From assembly GCA_002471665.1 (NCBI GenBank), contig DKQK01000015.1, positions 39,981 through 103,980 on the forward strand: 64,000 nucleotides of DNA, in the 5' to 3' direction. The DNA is from Gammaproteobacteria bacterium UBA7310 (lineage in GTDB: Bacteria; Pseudomonadota; Gammaproteobacteria; Pseudomonadales; Ketobacteraceae). The notes beneath the pieces were generated by a model, which was given only the letters and a program-made list of their open reading frames with translations, was not told the DNA's origin and did no database searches. Below, one piece after another: positions 15,741 through 23,270 of the stretch (its first letter is position 1; each line of letters begins with the position of its first letter). Made by a program: the position numbers and the translations under genes.

Positions 15741-16718
15741 TTAGCGGCTCACACCCACCTGATAGACGCCGCCAATCACCAGAAATTCCTGCTCTCCCTG
15801 TAACACACCCGGCAGCAGGTCATACCAAAACAGCAGTTTTGCCAGGGGTACATCGGTGCTTAAGATGGTATCGCCAAAGGTACAGGAACGGTGGCGGTCG
15901 CTGGTGAAAGAGTTCAGGTTGTTGAGCAACACCACCGCTTCCCCCTCGGTGGTGTGATCCAATACGTCATGGCGCCGCAGTTGGTTCACCCCGCGATACA
16001 AACGCCAGTGGGTTGCGCCCGGCAGGCGCCTGTGCAGCTCATACTGGCAAAAGCAGTACAGTAAATCCAACTGCGCCTCCAGGGCATTGGCATTATACAA
16101 ACCGCGCACATAGTCTGCCTGGTACGCCAGATAGCGTGGCTCCTCTGCGCTGTGGATGGGCCCTTTGTGGCTGCGTGGTATGAGCCCGAACCGCGATTCG
16201 ACCCAGCGTTTCATCACCGCGCCCTCAATACCATCGGCATCGAACATCCAGCCGCGCAACAACCGCAGATAGTCCGCCTTGCCACGCACAACACGCTGCG
16301 CCTGCGGTGCCAATCCTGCACGCTCCTTGTGGTCCAACAAAAATGACGCGCTCATGTAATCACGAAAATACAGCGCCCGGGTCTGTTGATCCTCAACCTG
16401 ATCCAACGACAAAAACAAAGCACGATGCACCTCGGCGACGCCATCGATGAGCAGGGGCACCGGATGCCGTTGAAACGGCAGTCCACCCAAAACCTCCGCC
16501 GGTAAATTACAACGGTTGAAGGCACTGCGTGCCTGCGCGGGCAAGGAAGCACTATCCGGGGTCTGCACGAAACGGGTATTGAATCTCTGGAAACGGAAGG
16601 TCGATAATAGCGGCAAATAATCCAGCAGTGTGGTGCATTTCACCAATGATTGATCGAGAGCAACGATATCAGGGCTGTTTGACCGGATTGGCAACAGGGG
16701 ATGCGGTGGGCACCACAC
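15741..16718 (-). CDS. draT: Dinitrogenase-reductase ADP-ribosyltransferase (DraT family)
   Basis: A protein of up to 325 residues whose C-terminal 270 residues match the DraT family. Seen are NRCNLPAEVLGGLPFQRHP, LRLLRGWMFDADGIEGAV, KRWVESRFGLIPRSHKGP, ALEAQLDLLYCFCQYEL and YRGVNQL. LLNNLNSFTS and GEQEFLVIGGVY follow. The R (YRGV), S-T-S (NSFTS) and E (GEQE) elements fit an R-S-E type ADP-ribosyltransferase. In Rhodospirillum, DraT inactivates nitrogenase reductase by ADP-ribosylating an Arg. The start is uncertain: GTG codons at 16718, 16643 and 16568 are possible and none has a good ribosome site. The longest form overlaps divergent draG. No nif gene is in view, so the target is unknown. 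Confidence 0.85.
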   Translation of the reverse strand: MWCPPHPLLPIRSNSPDIVALDQSLVKCTTLLDYLPLLSTFRFQRFNTRFVQTPDSASLPAQARSAFNRCNLPAEVLGGLPFQRHPVPLLIDGVAEVHRALFLSLDQVEDQQTRALYFRDYMSASFLLDHKERAGLAPQAQRVVRGKADYLRLLRGWMFDADGIEGAVMKRWVESRFGLIPRSHKGPIHSAEEPRYLAYQADYVRGLYNANALEAQLDLLYCFCQYELHRRLPGATHWRLYRGVNQLRRHDVLDHTTEGEAVVLLNNLNSFTSDRHRSCTFGDTILSTDVPLAKLLFWYDLLPGVLQGEQEFLVIGGVYQVGVSR

Positions 16719-17554
16719 TGGAGTTCCAGGAGCGGGGCAGCTTTACCCCGATTACCGACCTGGTGGGCGGTGGCCCATTCAACCTGCAAGCGGGGCAATG
16801 GACCGACGACACCTCCATGGCGTTGTGCCTGGCCCATTCGCTGCTGGATGCCGATGGATTTGATGCCGACGACCAAATGCACCGCTATTGTGCGTGGCGC
16901 AGCAACGGCTACATGAGCAGCACCGGCCGCTGCTTTGATATTGGTGTCACCGTATCCGAGTCCATCAGTCAATACCTGAAAACCGGCGACCCGTTCTCCG
17001 GTTCCAGCGATCCTTTTTCGGCCGGCAATGGTTCACTGATGCGACTGGCACCGGTGGCGATGTATTACAGCCCCGACCTGGAGAGCGTAATCCACTATTG
17101 CGGGTTAAGCTCCCGCACCACCCATGGCGCCGCTGAGTGCATTGACGCCTGCCGCTATTTCGGCACGCTGCTGCATGCGGCCTTTGGCGGCCTGGACAAG
17201 CAGGCGCTCCTGCAGTGTGATCTGTACCAACCGGAAACAAAAAAAGTCGCCGCCATTCAGGCGGGCAGCTACCGCAATAAACACATTCAGCAGATTCGTG
17301 GCAGCGGCTATGTCATCGATTGCCTGGAAGCCAGTCTCTGGTGTTTCGCCAACACCGGCGATTTCGCCTCGGCCATTCTGGCCGCGGCCAACCTGGGTGA
17401 CGACGCCGACACCACCGCCGCCGTCTGCGGGCAGATCGCAGGGGCCTACTATGGCTGGAACGGCATTCCCCAGTCGTGGCGTGAACGGTTGACCATGGGT
17501 GCGGATATTCGGGCATTGGCCAGCGGCTTGATGAACGCCGGTGACCCCGCCTGA
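16646..17554 (+). CDS. draG: ADP-ribosyl-dinitrogenase-reductase hydrolase (DraG family)
   Basis: A 302-residue ADP-ribosylglycohydrolase that removes ADP-ribose from arginine on a target protein. The binuclear metal site residues are visible: Thr53-Asp54-Asp55 in QWTDDTSMAL, and Asp252-Asp253-Ala-Asp255-Thr256 in GDDADTTAAV. The N-terminus REQRYQGCLTGLATGDAVGT is the family start. It is divergent from draT, and the two form the reversible modification pair known from Rhodospirillum and Azospirillum. The ATG at 16646 gives the usual N-terminus; a GTG at 16628 is also in frame. No clear ribosome site precedes either. The family is certain. The physiological substrate here is unknown because no nitrogenase genes are in the window. 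Confidence 0.9.
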   Translation: MIDREQRYQGCLTGLATGDAVGTTLEFQERGSFTPITDLVGGGPFNLQAGQWTDDTSMALCLAHSLLDADGFDADDQMHRYCAWRSNGYMSSTGRCFDIGVTVSESISQYLKTGDPFSGSSDPFSAGNGSLMRLAPVAMYYSPDLESVIHYCGLSSRTTHGAAECIDACRYFGTLLHAAFGGLDKQALLQCDLYQPETKKVAAIQAGSYRNKHIQQIRGSGYVIDCLEASLWCFANTGDFASAILAAANLGDDADTTAAVCGQIAGAYYGWNGIPQSWRERLTMGADIRALASGLMNAGDPA

Positions 17555-17677
17555 TCACAACCGCTCACCGATTATGGCTGATCCAGAGAACGGTATTTTT
17601 TACATTGCTTCCCCCTACCCGCTCCCTTATATTCACCTTCCAAACAAAATTAGTCTCTATACGAAGGAGCTTTGATT

Positions 17678-18400
17678 ATGTCACTCAGGAAGACAATCTC
17701 ACTTTTACTGATTCCCTGTGCAATGGGCACCGCCAGCAACCTGTTTGCCCACGCCAACACCAAACCTAAAGATAACCTTGATACCTATTCCGGCCGCAGC
17801 TATCAGGAAAACAGCAGTGCTTATGTGGATCTGGTGCTGTCCCACGGATGTGATGGTGAAGCAACGGTGCACGCTGCCGTATTGTTGCCCAATGCCAACG
17901 ACTTGAGCGGCAACACCTCCTCCGGCCCGGATGGCAACTATGCCGGCAATGCCTTGATGGGCGCCAAAGCCCAACTCAATGCCAATTGGAAACACATTGC
18001 CTACGGCAAGGGTAGCGTACCCACCTACTACCTTCGTGGTGAACAACAAGAGGATGTACGTGCCATTCACTGGCAACGGGGCTATGTGCCTGACGACGTC
18101 ATCGAACTGCTGACCTTTCGCGCGGACACCCCCAAACTGGAGGGTTGTGTATCCAAACTGAAAGTTAACATCCCCACGGTTCAGTACTGCACACACGGTA
18201 AAGTAAAGGCCTGGATCAAACAGCCCACTGCCGTTTTCGGTGAGGAGGTTATTTCCACAGGTTTTTCGCCTTCCATCGACGTGGTGCGTGACACCGTCAA
18301 CAATCCTCTTCCCGAAGAATGTGGCGCCGGTATCGAAGTGGAAGCGTACCCCACCAACGAGGAAATCGATCAGTATCTAAGTCGGCAAAGAAAGCCATAA
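17678..18400 (+). CDS. DUF1775/YcnI-like exported protein
   Basis: A 240-residue exported protein. The signal peptide is MSLRKTISLLLIPCAMGTASNLFA with predicted cleavage before His, which would leave an N-terminal His. The features YVDLVLSHGCDGEATVHAAV, IHWQRGYVPDD and VQYCTHGKVKAWIKQP resemble the DUF1775 (YcnI) family. YcnI proteins bind copper with an N-terminal His and a Trp. The ATG at 17678 is chosen because AAGGAG lies 8 nt upstream; the in-frame TTG at 17672 is too close to it. No copper transporter or PCu(A)C gene adjoins it, which is unusual for the family. A strong hairpin region follows. The assignment is by resemblance and not certain. Confidence 0.6.
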   Translation: MSLRKTISLLLIPCAMGTASNLFAHANTKPKDNLDTYSGRSYQENSSAYVDLVLSHGCDGEATVHAAVLLPNANDLSGNTSSGPDGNYAGNALMGAKAQLNANWKHIAYGKGSVPTYYLRGEQQEDVRAIHWQRGYVPDDVIELLTFRADTPKLEGCVSKLKVNIPTVQYCTHGKVKAWIKQPTAVFGEEVISTGFSPSIDVVRDTVNNPLPEECGAGIEVEAYPTNEEIDQYLSRQRKP

Positions 18401-18454
18401 AACAGCGCCGGCAACCACAGTAACCGGGCGCTGTTTCTAAAGCAGCGCCCGGTT
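18401..18454. terminator. Bidirectional terminator with alternative hairpins
   Basis: Two overlapping stems share the middle segment. AACAGCGCC (18401-18409) can pair with GGCGCTGTT (18427-18435), and AACCGGGCGCTG (18422-18433) can pair perfectly over 12 bp with 18443-18454. They sit between the convergent DUF1775-like and TerB-like genes. Confidence 0.65.
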
Positions 18455-18470
18455 GTTGCAGACCAATCCT

Positions 18471-19847
18471 TTATTCACCGGCCAAGCCCAGGAACATGGC
18501 CAAGCCCACCAGTGCCCGCTTCTCTTCCTTGCTGATCTTACTGCCGAACATACCGAGAAAGCCACCGGACGCTTCCGCCACCGACTTGCCGATGCTCAAC
18601 ATGGAAACCTTGAATTTGTGGGACTCTTCGGCGCTCAGCTTGCCATCAAGCACTCTCAAAATCTGCTCGAGCTTTTCCTTGGCATCCACCTCCTGCTTGA
18701 GAAACGCACCAATCATCCCTTCAAAATCGGACACAACGTGCACCATGACTTTCTGCATGAGTTCGCTGTCGGTAATGATGCCTTTCAACAATTCCACCTG
18801 AAACGCTTTGACTTCCTTTTTATCGATGGAACCATCCGCCGCTGCCACAATGCAGAAAACCGCAATCGGCGCGTAAGCCAGTAATTTAATATCATCATCG
18901 GAAAGCGGGCCAGCGGCTGCGGCCTGACCCGCTTCGGCAAAAGGATCATTGTGCGGATCGAAGCCATATTCAAACATATCATCCACTGCGACTTCCGCCG
19001 CATGCCGCTGCAGCCGCTGCCATTCATCCCCACTCAATCCCGGCGCAAGCAGTACATTTTCACTTATCCATTGCGCCCGCTCGCCAATCATTCGTGCCAG
19101 CTCATGCAGAGGCACAAACTGTTGTTTTCGCTCATCATCATTACGGGAAAGATCCGCGTCACTCACCAGGGTGATCAGGGTATTCTTGTCAACAAACAAC
19201 GTTGGCACCCCTTCCGTATAGGTGCTGAGCCGAACGTTGCGGTCACCTTGTTTGTTGCCCAGGACGATGATGGTGGCCTGATACACATCCTCTTTATCGA
19301 AATAGTTGAGCTTCTTTAAGCGGGCGAAAAATTCCTGTGCCACACGGGACTTGTCTTGCGTCATCTGGGTAAATACGCGCTTACCCAATTCCATGGTGCG
19401 GTTTACACCCGAGAGCTTGATCGACGATTCCGGGTTACGGGTATAGGATTGCAGAATTGCCGCCAGACAACTTTTGCAATGGTCTTTCAGCCAGGCCTCT
19501 CCGTAGGCCGCCTGGAAATCCGGTAACGTCATCTCCTCGTTATCTTCCGGTTCAATCCGTGTGCCATGCAAGCTGGCCACGGCTTCCACCAGTTTAAGCG
19601 CCAGGCGATAATCATCCGGTGAACTGGCGGCAAATATTCGTACCTGGAGTACTTCATCACTGTAATCCACCTCCAGGGCCCGCGCCGACACCTCATCACG
19701 ATAGACATAGGTGAGCCCCTGAGGCCAGGCATCGGCCTGCGGTTGCGGATAACCTTCAACGAAGCGAACATCATTGTATCCAGTGGCGGCCATGACTTTA
19801 GCCACATCCAGTTGAGGGATTGGTTTGAGATAAAAAGAATGACTCAT
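18471..19847 (-). CDS. Unknown protein with TerB-like C-terminal domain
   Basis: A 458-residue soluble protein with no signal peptide or membrane segment. The C-terminal 150 residues look like a TerB-type helical domain. FCIVAAADGSIDKKEVKAF has the acidic D-G-x-I-D-x-x-E pattern seen at the start of such domains, and it ends ISKEEKRALVGLAMFLGLAGE. The first 300 residues contain a segment CKSCLAAILQSYTRNPE and a stretch VLGNKQGDRNVRLSTYTEGV, but I do not recognise them. TerB-like domains occur in tellurite/stress-response and membrane-associated systems. It is followed on the minus strand by the hairpins at 18401-18454. The function is unknown. Confidence 0.7.
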   Translation of the reverse strand: MSHSFYLKPIPQLDVAKVMAATGYNDVRFVEGYPQPQADAWPQGLTYVYRDEVSARALEVDYSDEVLQVRIFAASSPDDYRLALKLVEAVASLHGTRIEPEDNEEMTLPDFQAAYGEAWLKDHCKSCLAAILQSYTRNPESSIKLSGVNRTMELGKRVFTQMTQDKSRVAQEFFARLKKLNYFDKEDVYQATIIVLGNKQGDRNVRLSTYTEGVPTLFVDKNTLITLVSDADLSRNDDERKQQFVPLHELARMIGERAQWISENVLLAPGLSGDEWQRLQRHAAEVAVDDMFEYGFDPHNDPFAEAGQAAAAGPLSDDDIKLLAYAPIAVFCIVAAADGSIDKKEVKAFQVELLKGIITDSELMQKVMVHVVSDFEGMIGAFLKQEVDAKEKLEQILRVLDGKLSAEESHKFKVSMLSIGKSVAEASGGFLGMFGSKISKEEKRALVGLAMFLGLAGE

Positions 19848-19956
19848 TGGGTGACCTTTTATTAGTGTATAAATATTATTATTCAGGCATAAATATAAGC
19901 ATTACGGTGCAAAGCATCCGCAACAGCCTTCATGGGTATGACCAGCACGCAGAATG

Positions 19957-20400
19957 TTACTGGCTGCCCCAGATAAAGTTGCATTTGAATCCGTAGCGAA
20001 ACAAGGCGTAATACTGGAACAGTAACAACGGCAGCAGTACCACCAGCAGCAGGACAACCACCATCACCAGGCTTGCCGCCTGGTCCGGCTGCAGGGTGTC
20101 CGTTGTGGCAATACTGTATGCATCGTAGCCCATCACCATCGGCAACGCCAACTTCCATACAACGGGCACCAGCAGGCGCTTTTGATATGCGAATCCATAC
20201 AGGCCCGATAATACAATGCCATAGATAACGCTCTCCAACGCCAGGTCGCCGTACTGCACTTCCTCCCCGGCGAGCATCCCCAATAGCGATAACGCTTCCA
20301 GTGTCAGCATCAACCAGAAGAAACACTTCCAACGTTTTTTGGGTCGCTCAGTGTGTTCCCCCAACAGCTCCGCTGCCGGTGCCTGATACACATTCGTCAC
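19957..20400 (-). CDS. Small integral membrane protein
   Basis: A 147-residue membrane protein of unknown function with about four hydrophobic segments (around WKCFFWLMLTLEALSLLGML, LESVIYGIVLSGLYGF, VVWKLALPMVMGY and ASLVMVVVLLLVVLLPLLLF). The cytoplasmic-looking N-terminus TNVYQAPAAELL resembles the N-x-YQAP start common to small bacterial membrane proteins. The chosen start is a GTG at 20400 with AGGAGA 8 nt upstream; a start at 20460 would precede that site. An overlapping frame on the same strand (19883-20332) is rejected because it lacks membrane character and a ribosome site. The gene sits alone between the TerB-like gene and tpx. Confidence 0.6.
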   Translation of the reverse strand: MTNVYQAPAAELLGEHTERPKKRWKCFFWLMLTLEALSLLGMLAGEEVQYGDLALESVIYGIVLSGLYGFAYQKRLLVPVVWKLALPMVMGYDAYSIATTDTLQPDQAASLVMVVVLLLVVLLPLLLFQYYALFRYGFKCNFIWGSQ

Positions 20401-20483
20401 CGTTCCATTCTCCTGTTCACACCCGCTCTTTTCAGAATAGACTACTCGTCGGGAAGCCACGCCGGGCAGCGGCGCTTCCCCAT

Positions 20484-20518
20484 AAAAAAAGCCTGCGGTC
20501 TTTTAACCACAGGCCTTT
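20484..20518 (-). terminator. Terminator after tpx
   Basis: A G-U-tolerant 12-bp stem (20487-20498 pairing with about 20505-20517) reads on the minus strand into a run of T's (20484-20490 are A's on the plus strand). It lies 34 nt past the tpx stop. Confidence 0.8.
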
Positions 20519-20551
20519 TACTGTACCGGTGAAAGCTGATCTCACTGCTGA

Positions 20552-21046
20552 TCAGAGCACCGCCAGTGCCGCTGCATAATCAGGTTCATCGGCGATCTCT
20601 CCCACCTGCTCCGAGTGCAGCACCCTGCCGTTTTCATCAAGCACAACCACCGCACGGGACAACAACCCAACCAACGGGCCGGTCTTGAACGTGACACCGA
20701 AATCGTTGCCAAAGGTAGAGCGGAAGGTGGATCCCACTTTAACATTCTCAATGCCTTCCGCACCGCAGAAGCGCGTCAGGGCAAAGGGTAAATCCGCTGC
20801 CACACACACCACCACGGTGTTATCCAGTGCCGCTGCTTTTTGATTGAAGGTGCGTACCGATGTTGCGCAGGTAGGGGTATCGATGGAAGGAAAAATATTC
20901 AGAATAACGCGTTTACCCACCAGGGATTCAGAGGTGAGTTCCGACAGATCTCCCTGCACCAGGGTAAAAGCCGGAGCCTGACTGCCCGGCGCCGGTAATT
21001 CACCAATGGTTTCTATGGGATTACCTTGTAATGTAACCGTTGCCAT
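20552..21046 (-). CDS. tpx: Thiol peroxidase (atypical 2-Cys peroxiredoxin)
   Basis: A 164-residue Tpx that reduces hydrogen peroxide and lipid hydroperoxides using thioredoxin. The peroxidatic Cys60 is in SIDTPTCATSVRTFN and the resolving Cys94 is in LTRFCGAEGIENV, the same 34-residue spacing as the C61/C95 pair of E. coli Tpx. The N-terminus MATVTLQGNPIETIGELPAPG is the family start, so the ATG at 21046, with AAGGA 8 nt upstream, is used instead of an earlier in-frame start at 21163. It is transcribed alone and ends at a clear terminator. Confidence 0.96.
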   Translation of the reverse strand: MATVTLQGNPIETIGELPAPGSQAPAFTLVQGDLSELTSESLVGKRVILNIFPSIDTPTCATSVRTFNQKAAALDNTVVVCVAADLPFALTRFCGAEGIENVKVGSTFRSTFGNDFGVTFKTGPLVGLLSRAVVVLDENGRVLHSEQVGEIADEPDYAAALAVL

Positions 21047-21211
21047 ATTGCGATCCTTATCAATTGCGTCAATTGCGTTTACTGAGACGGGCCTAAAGAC
21101 CCTACATAAGACAAGGCATGCCGTACTGCTCGCTTGCCTTGCCAACAAAAACTGCCCCGTCATTATGCGCCATCACACTCAGCATTCATAATCGATACAC
21201 ATTCTGACCAT

Positions 21212-21248
21212 AAAAAAAGCGGCTGTTGACACTGCCAGCAGCCGCTTT
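21212..21248 (-). terminator. Terminator after typA
   Basis: AAAGCGGCTG (21216-21225) pairs with CAGCCGCTTT (21239-21248). On the minus strand the stem runs into TTTTTTTA, 19 nt past the typA stop. Confidence 0.85.
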
Positions 21249-21266
21249 ATTCCGCGCCGGTATACC

Positions 21267-23072
21267 TTACTTGGGCGCGCGCTTGCGTTCGTTTTCTTTC
21301 AGCAATTTTTTACGGATACGAATGGATTCCGGCGTGACTTCAACCAGCTCGTCCTTATCGATAAAGTCCAGCGCCTGCTCCAGGGAATAGCGAATCGGCG
21401 GCGTCAGTACAATGTTCTCATCAGTACCGGCGGCACGAATGTTGGTGAGCTGCTTGGCCTTGGTGGGGTTCACCACCAGATCGTTGCCCCGGGAGTGAAT
21501 GCCGATCACCTGACCTTCATACACCTCCACTGCCGGATCGATCATCAGGCGCCCACGTTCCTGCAGGTTGAACAACGCGTAGCCCAAAGTTTTGCCGGTG
21601 ATCATGGAGATCAACACCCCATTCTGGCGCTTGGTGACCTCGCCCTCTTTCATGGGGCCGTAGTGGCTGAACGTGGAGTTCATAATACCGGTGCCGGAGG
21701 TGAGGGTCAGGAACTCGGAACGGAAGCCGATCAAACCACGGGACGGGGCGATGAAGTCCATGCGCACACGACCTTTGCCATCGGGCACCATATCACTCAT
21801 TTCGGCTTTGCGCAGACCCAGCTGCTCCATGATAGATCCCTGGTGCTGCTCTTCGATGTCAATCATCAACTGTTCGTAGGGTTCCTGCTTTTCACCCTCG
21901 ATTTCCTTGATGATAACTTCCGGGCTGCCCACCGCCAATTCGAAGCCTTCACGGCGCATGTTTTCGATCAACACCGACAGATGCAACTCACCCCGGCCGG
22001 ACACACGAAAACGATCGGGGCTGTCGGTATCTTCCACCCGCAACGCCACATTGTGAATCAACTCTTTTTCCAGGCGCTCACGAATATTGCGCGAGGTGAC
22101 GAACTTACCTTCCTTGCCGGCAAAAGGCGAGGTGTTGACCTGGAAGATCATGCTCACAGTGGGCTCATCCACCGTTAACGGCGGCAATGCCTCCGGTTTG
22201 TCCGGTGCACACACCGTGTCGGAGATAAACAGCTCGTCGATGCCGGTAATGCATACGATATCCCCGGCAGTGGCTTCCGACACTTCCACTCGATCCAGGC
22301 CCAGGTGACCCATGATCTTGAGGATTTTGCCGTTACGCACTTTGCCATTGCGATCCACGACTTTAACCGGGGAGCCGGCCTTGATTTTGCCGCGCTTGAT
22401 GCGGCCGATACCGATAACCCCCAGGAAACTGGAGTAATCCAGGGAGCTGATCTGCATCTGGAAAGGTCCATCCAGATCCACTTCCGGTGGCGATACCTTT
22501 TCCACGATGGCCTCAAACAACGGATTCATGTCTTCCGCCATGGCATCGGCATCCAGACCGGCAATACCGTTCAAGGCAGAGGCATAGATCACGGGGAAGT
22601 CCAGTTGCTCGTCTGTCGCACCCAATCGGTCGAACAGATCAAATACCTGATCCATTACCCAGTCAGGGCGGGCACCGGGGCGATCGATCTTGTTGATCAC
22701 CACAATGGGGTTCAATCCCTGGGCAAAGGCTTTCTGAGTCACAAAACGGGTCTGGGGCATGGGGCCGTCTACGGCATCCACCAGCAGCAGCACGGAATCC
22801 ACCATGGACATCACCCGCTCAACCTCGCCCCCGAAATCGGCGTGCCCGGGAGTGTCCACAATATTAATATGGTAATCGTTCCAGCGAATGGCGGTGTTTT
22901 TGGCCAGGATGGTGATCCCACGCTCTTTTTCCAAATCATTGGAATCCATCAAGCGCTCCCCTTCGTCTTTGCGACCCAGGGTGCCGGATTGTTGTAACAG
23001 CTTGTCAACCAAGGTGGTTTTACCATGGTCAACGTGCGCGATGATGGCGATATTACGGATTTTCTCGATCAC
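21267..23072 (-). CDS. typA: Ribosome-associated GTPase BipA/TypA
   Basis: A 601-residue translational GTPase of the EF-G-like BipA family, of normal length. The G1 motif AHVDHGKTT is at residues 14-22, G2 is in ERGITI, G3 is DTPGHAD and G4 is NKIDRPGARPD. The C-terminal family-specific domain includes GLIGFRSEFLTLTSGTG and IHSRGNDLVVNPTKAKQLTN. It binds the ribosome and assists 50S assembly and growth under cold or stress. The typA - PP-loop tRNA enzyme - glnA order resembles typA - thiI - glnA of Pseudomonas. A terminator follows. Confidence 0.98.
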   Translation of the reverse strand: MIEKIRNIAIIAHVDHGKTTLVDKLLQQSGTLGRKDEGERLMDSNDLEKERGITILAKNTAIRWNDYHINIVDTPGHADFGGEVERVMSMVDSVLLLVDAVDGPMPQTRFVTQKAFAQGLNPIVVINKIDRPGARPDWVMDQVFDLFDRLGATDEQLDFPVIYASALNGIAGLDADAMAEDMNPLFEAIVEKVSPPEVDLDGPFQMQISSLDYSSFLGVIGIGRIKRGKIKAGSPVKVVDRNGKVRNGKILKIMGHLGLDRVEVSEATAGDIVCITGIDELFISDTVCAPDKPEALPPLTVDEPTVSMIFQVNTSPFAGKEGKFVTSRNIRERLEKELIHNVALRVEDTDSPDRFRVSGRGELHLSVLIENMRREGFELAVGSPEVIIKEIEGEKQEPYEQLMIDIEEQHQGSIMEQLGLRKAEMSDMVPDGKGRVRMDFIAPSRGLIGFRSEFLTLTSGTGIMNSTFSHYGPMKEGEVTKRQNGVLISMITGKTLGYALFNLQERGRLMIDPAVEVYEGQVIGIHSRGNDLVVNPTKAKQLTNIRAAGTDENIVLTPPIRYSLEQALDFIDKDELVEVTPESIRIRKKLLKENERKRAPK

Positions 23073-23220
23073 AAACTTACAGCCTCAGCCCTAATACACT
23101 ACTTTAAGGCGGCGGAGTATACAGGAATTGGGGGGCAACCGTGCAGCATGTTCTTACAAATAGGCAACAAATTTACCAGTTTTCGGCCGCCGGGGTGTGA
23201 TTACAGAAGGAAAGGGATCA

Positions 23221-23260
23221 GGAAAGGCCTGATGCAGAGCGTTTCCGCACAGGCCTTTCC
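23221..23260 (-). terminator. Probable terminator after VWA lipoprotein gene
   Basis: Perfect 11-bp arms (GGAAAGGCCTG at 23221-23231, complement at 23250-23260) enclose an 18-nt loop, 10 nt past the stop. The T-rich tract after it on the minus strand is imperfect. Confidence 0.6.
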
Positions 23261-23270
23261 GAGCCGGGCA

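Noticed and set aside
15741..17554. DraT/DraG as evidence that the organism fixes nitrogen
   Set aside because: No nif genes are in the window and such pairs can occur without nitrogenase, so the claim cannot be supported from this sequence.
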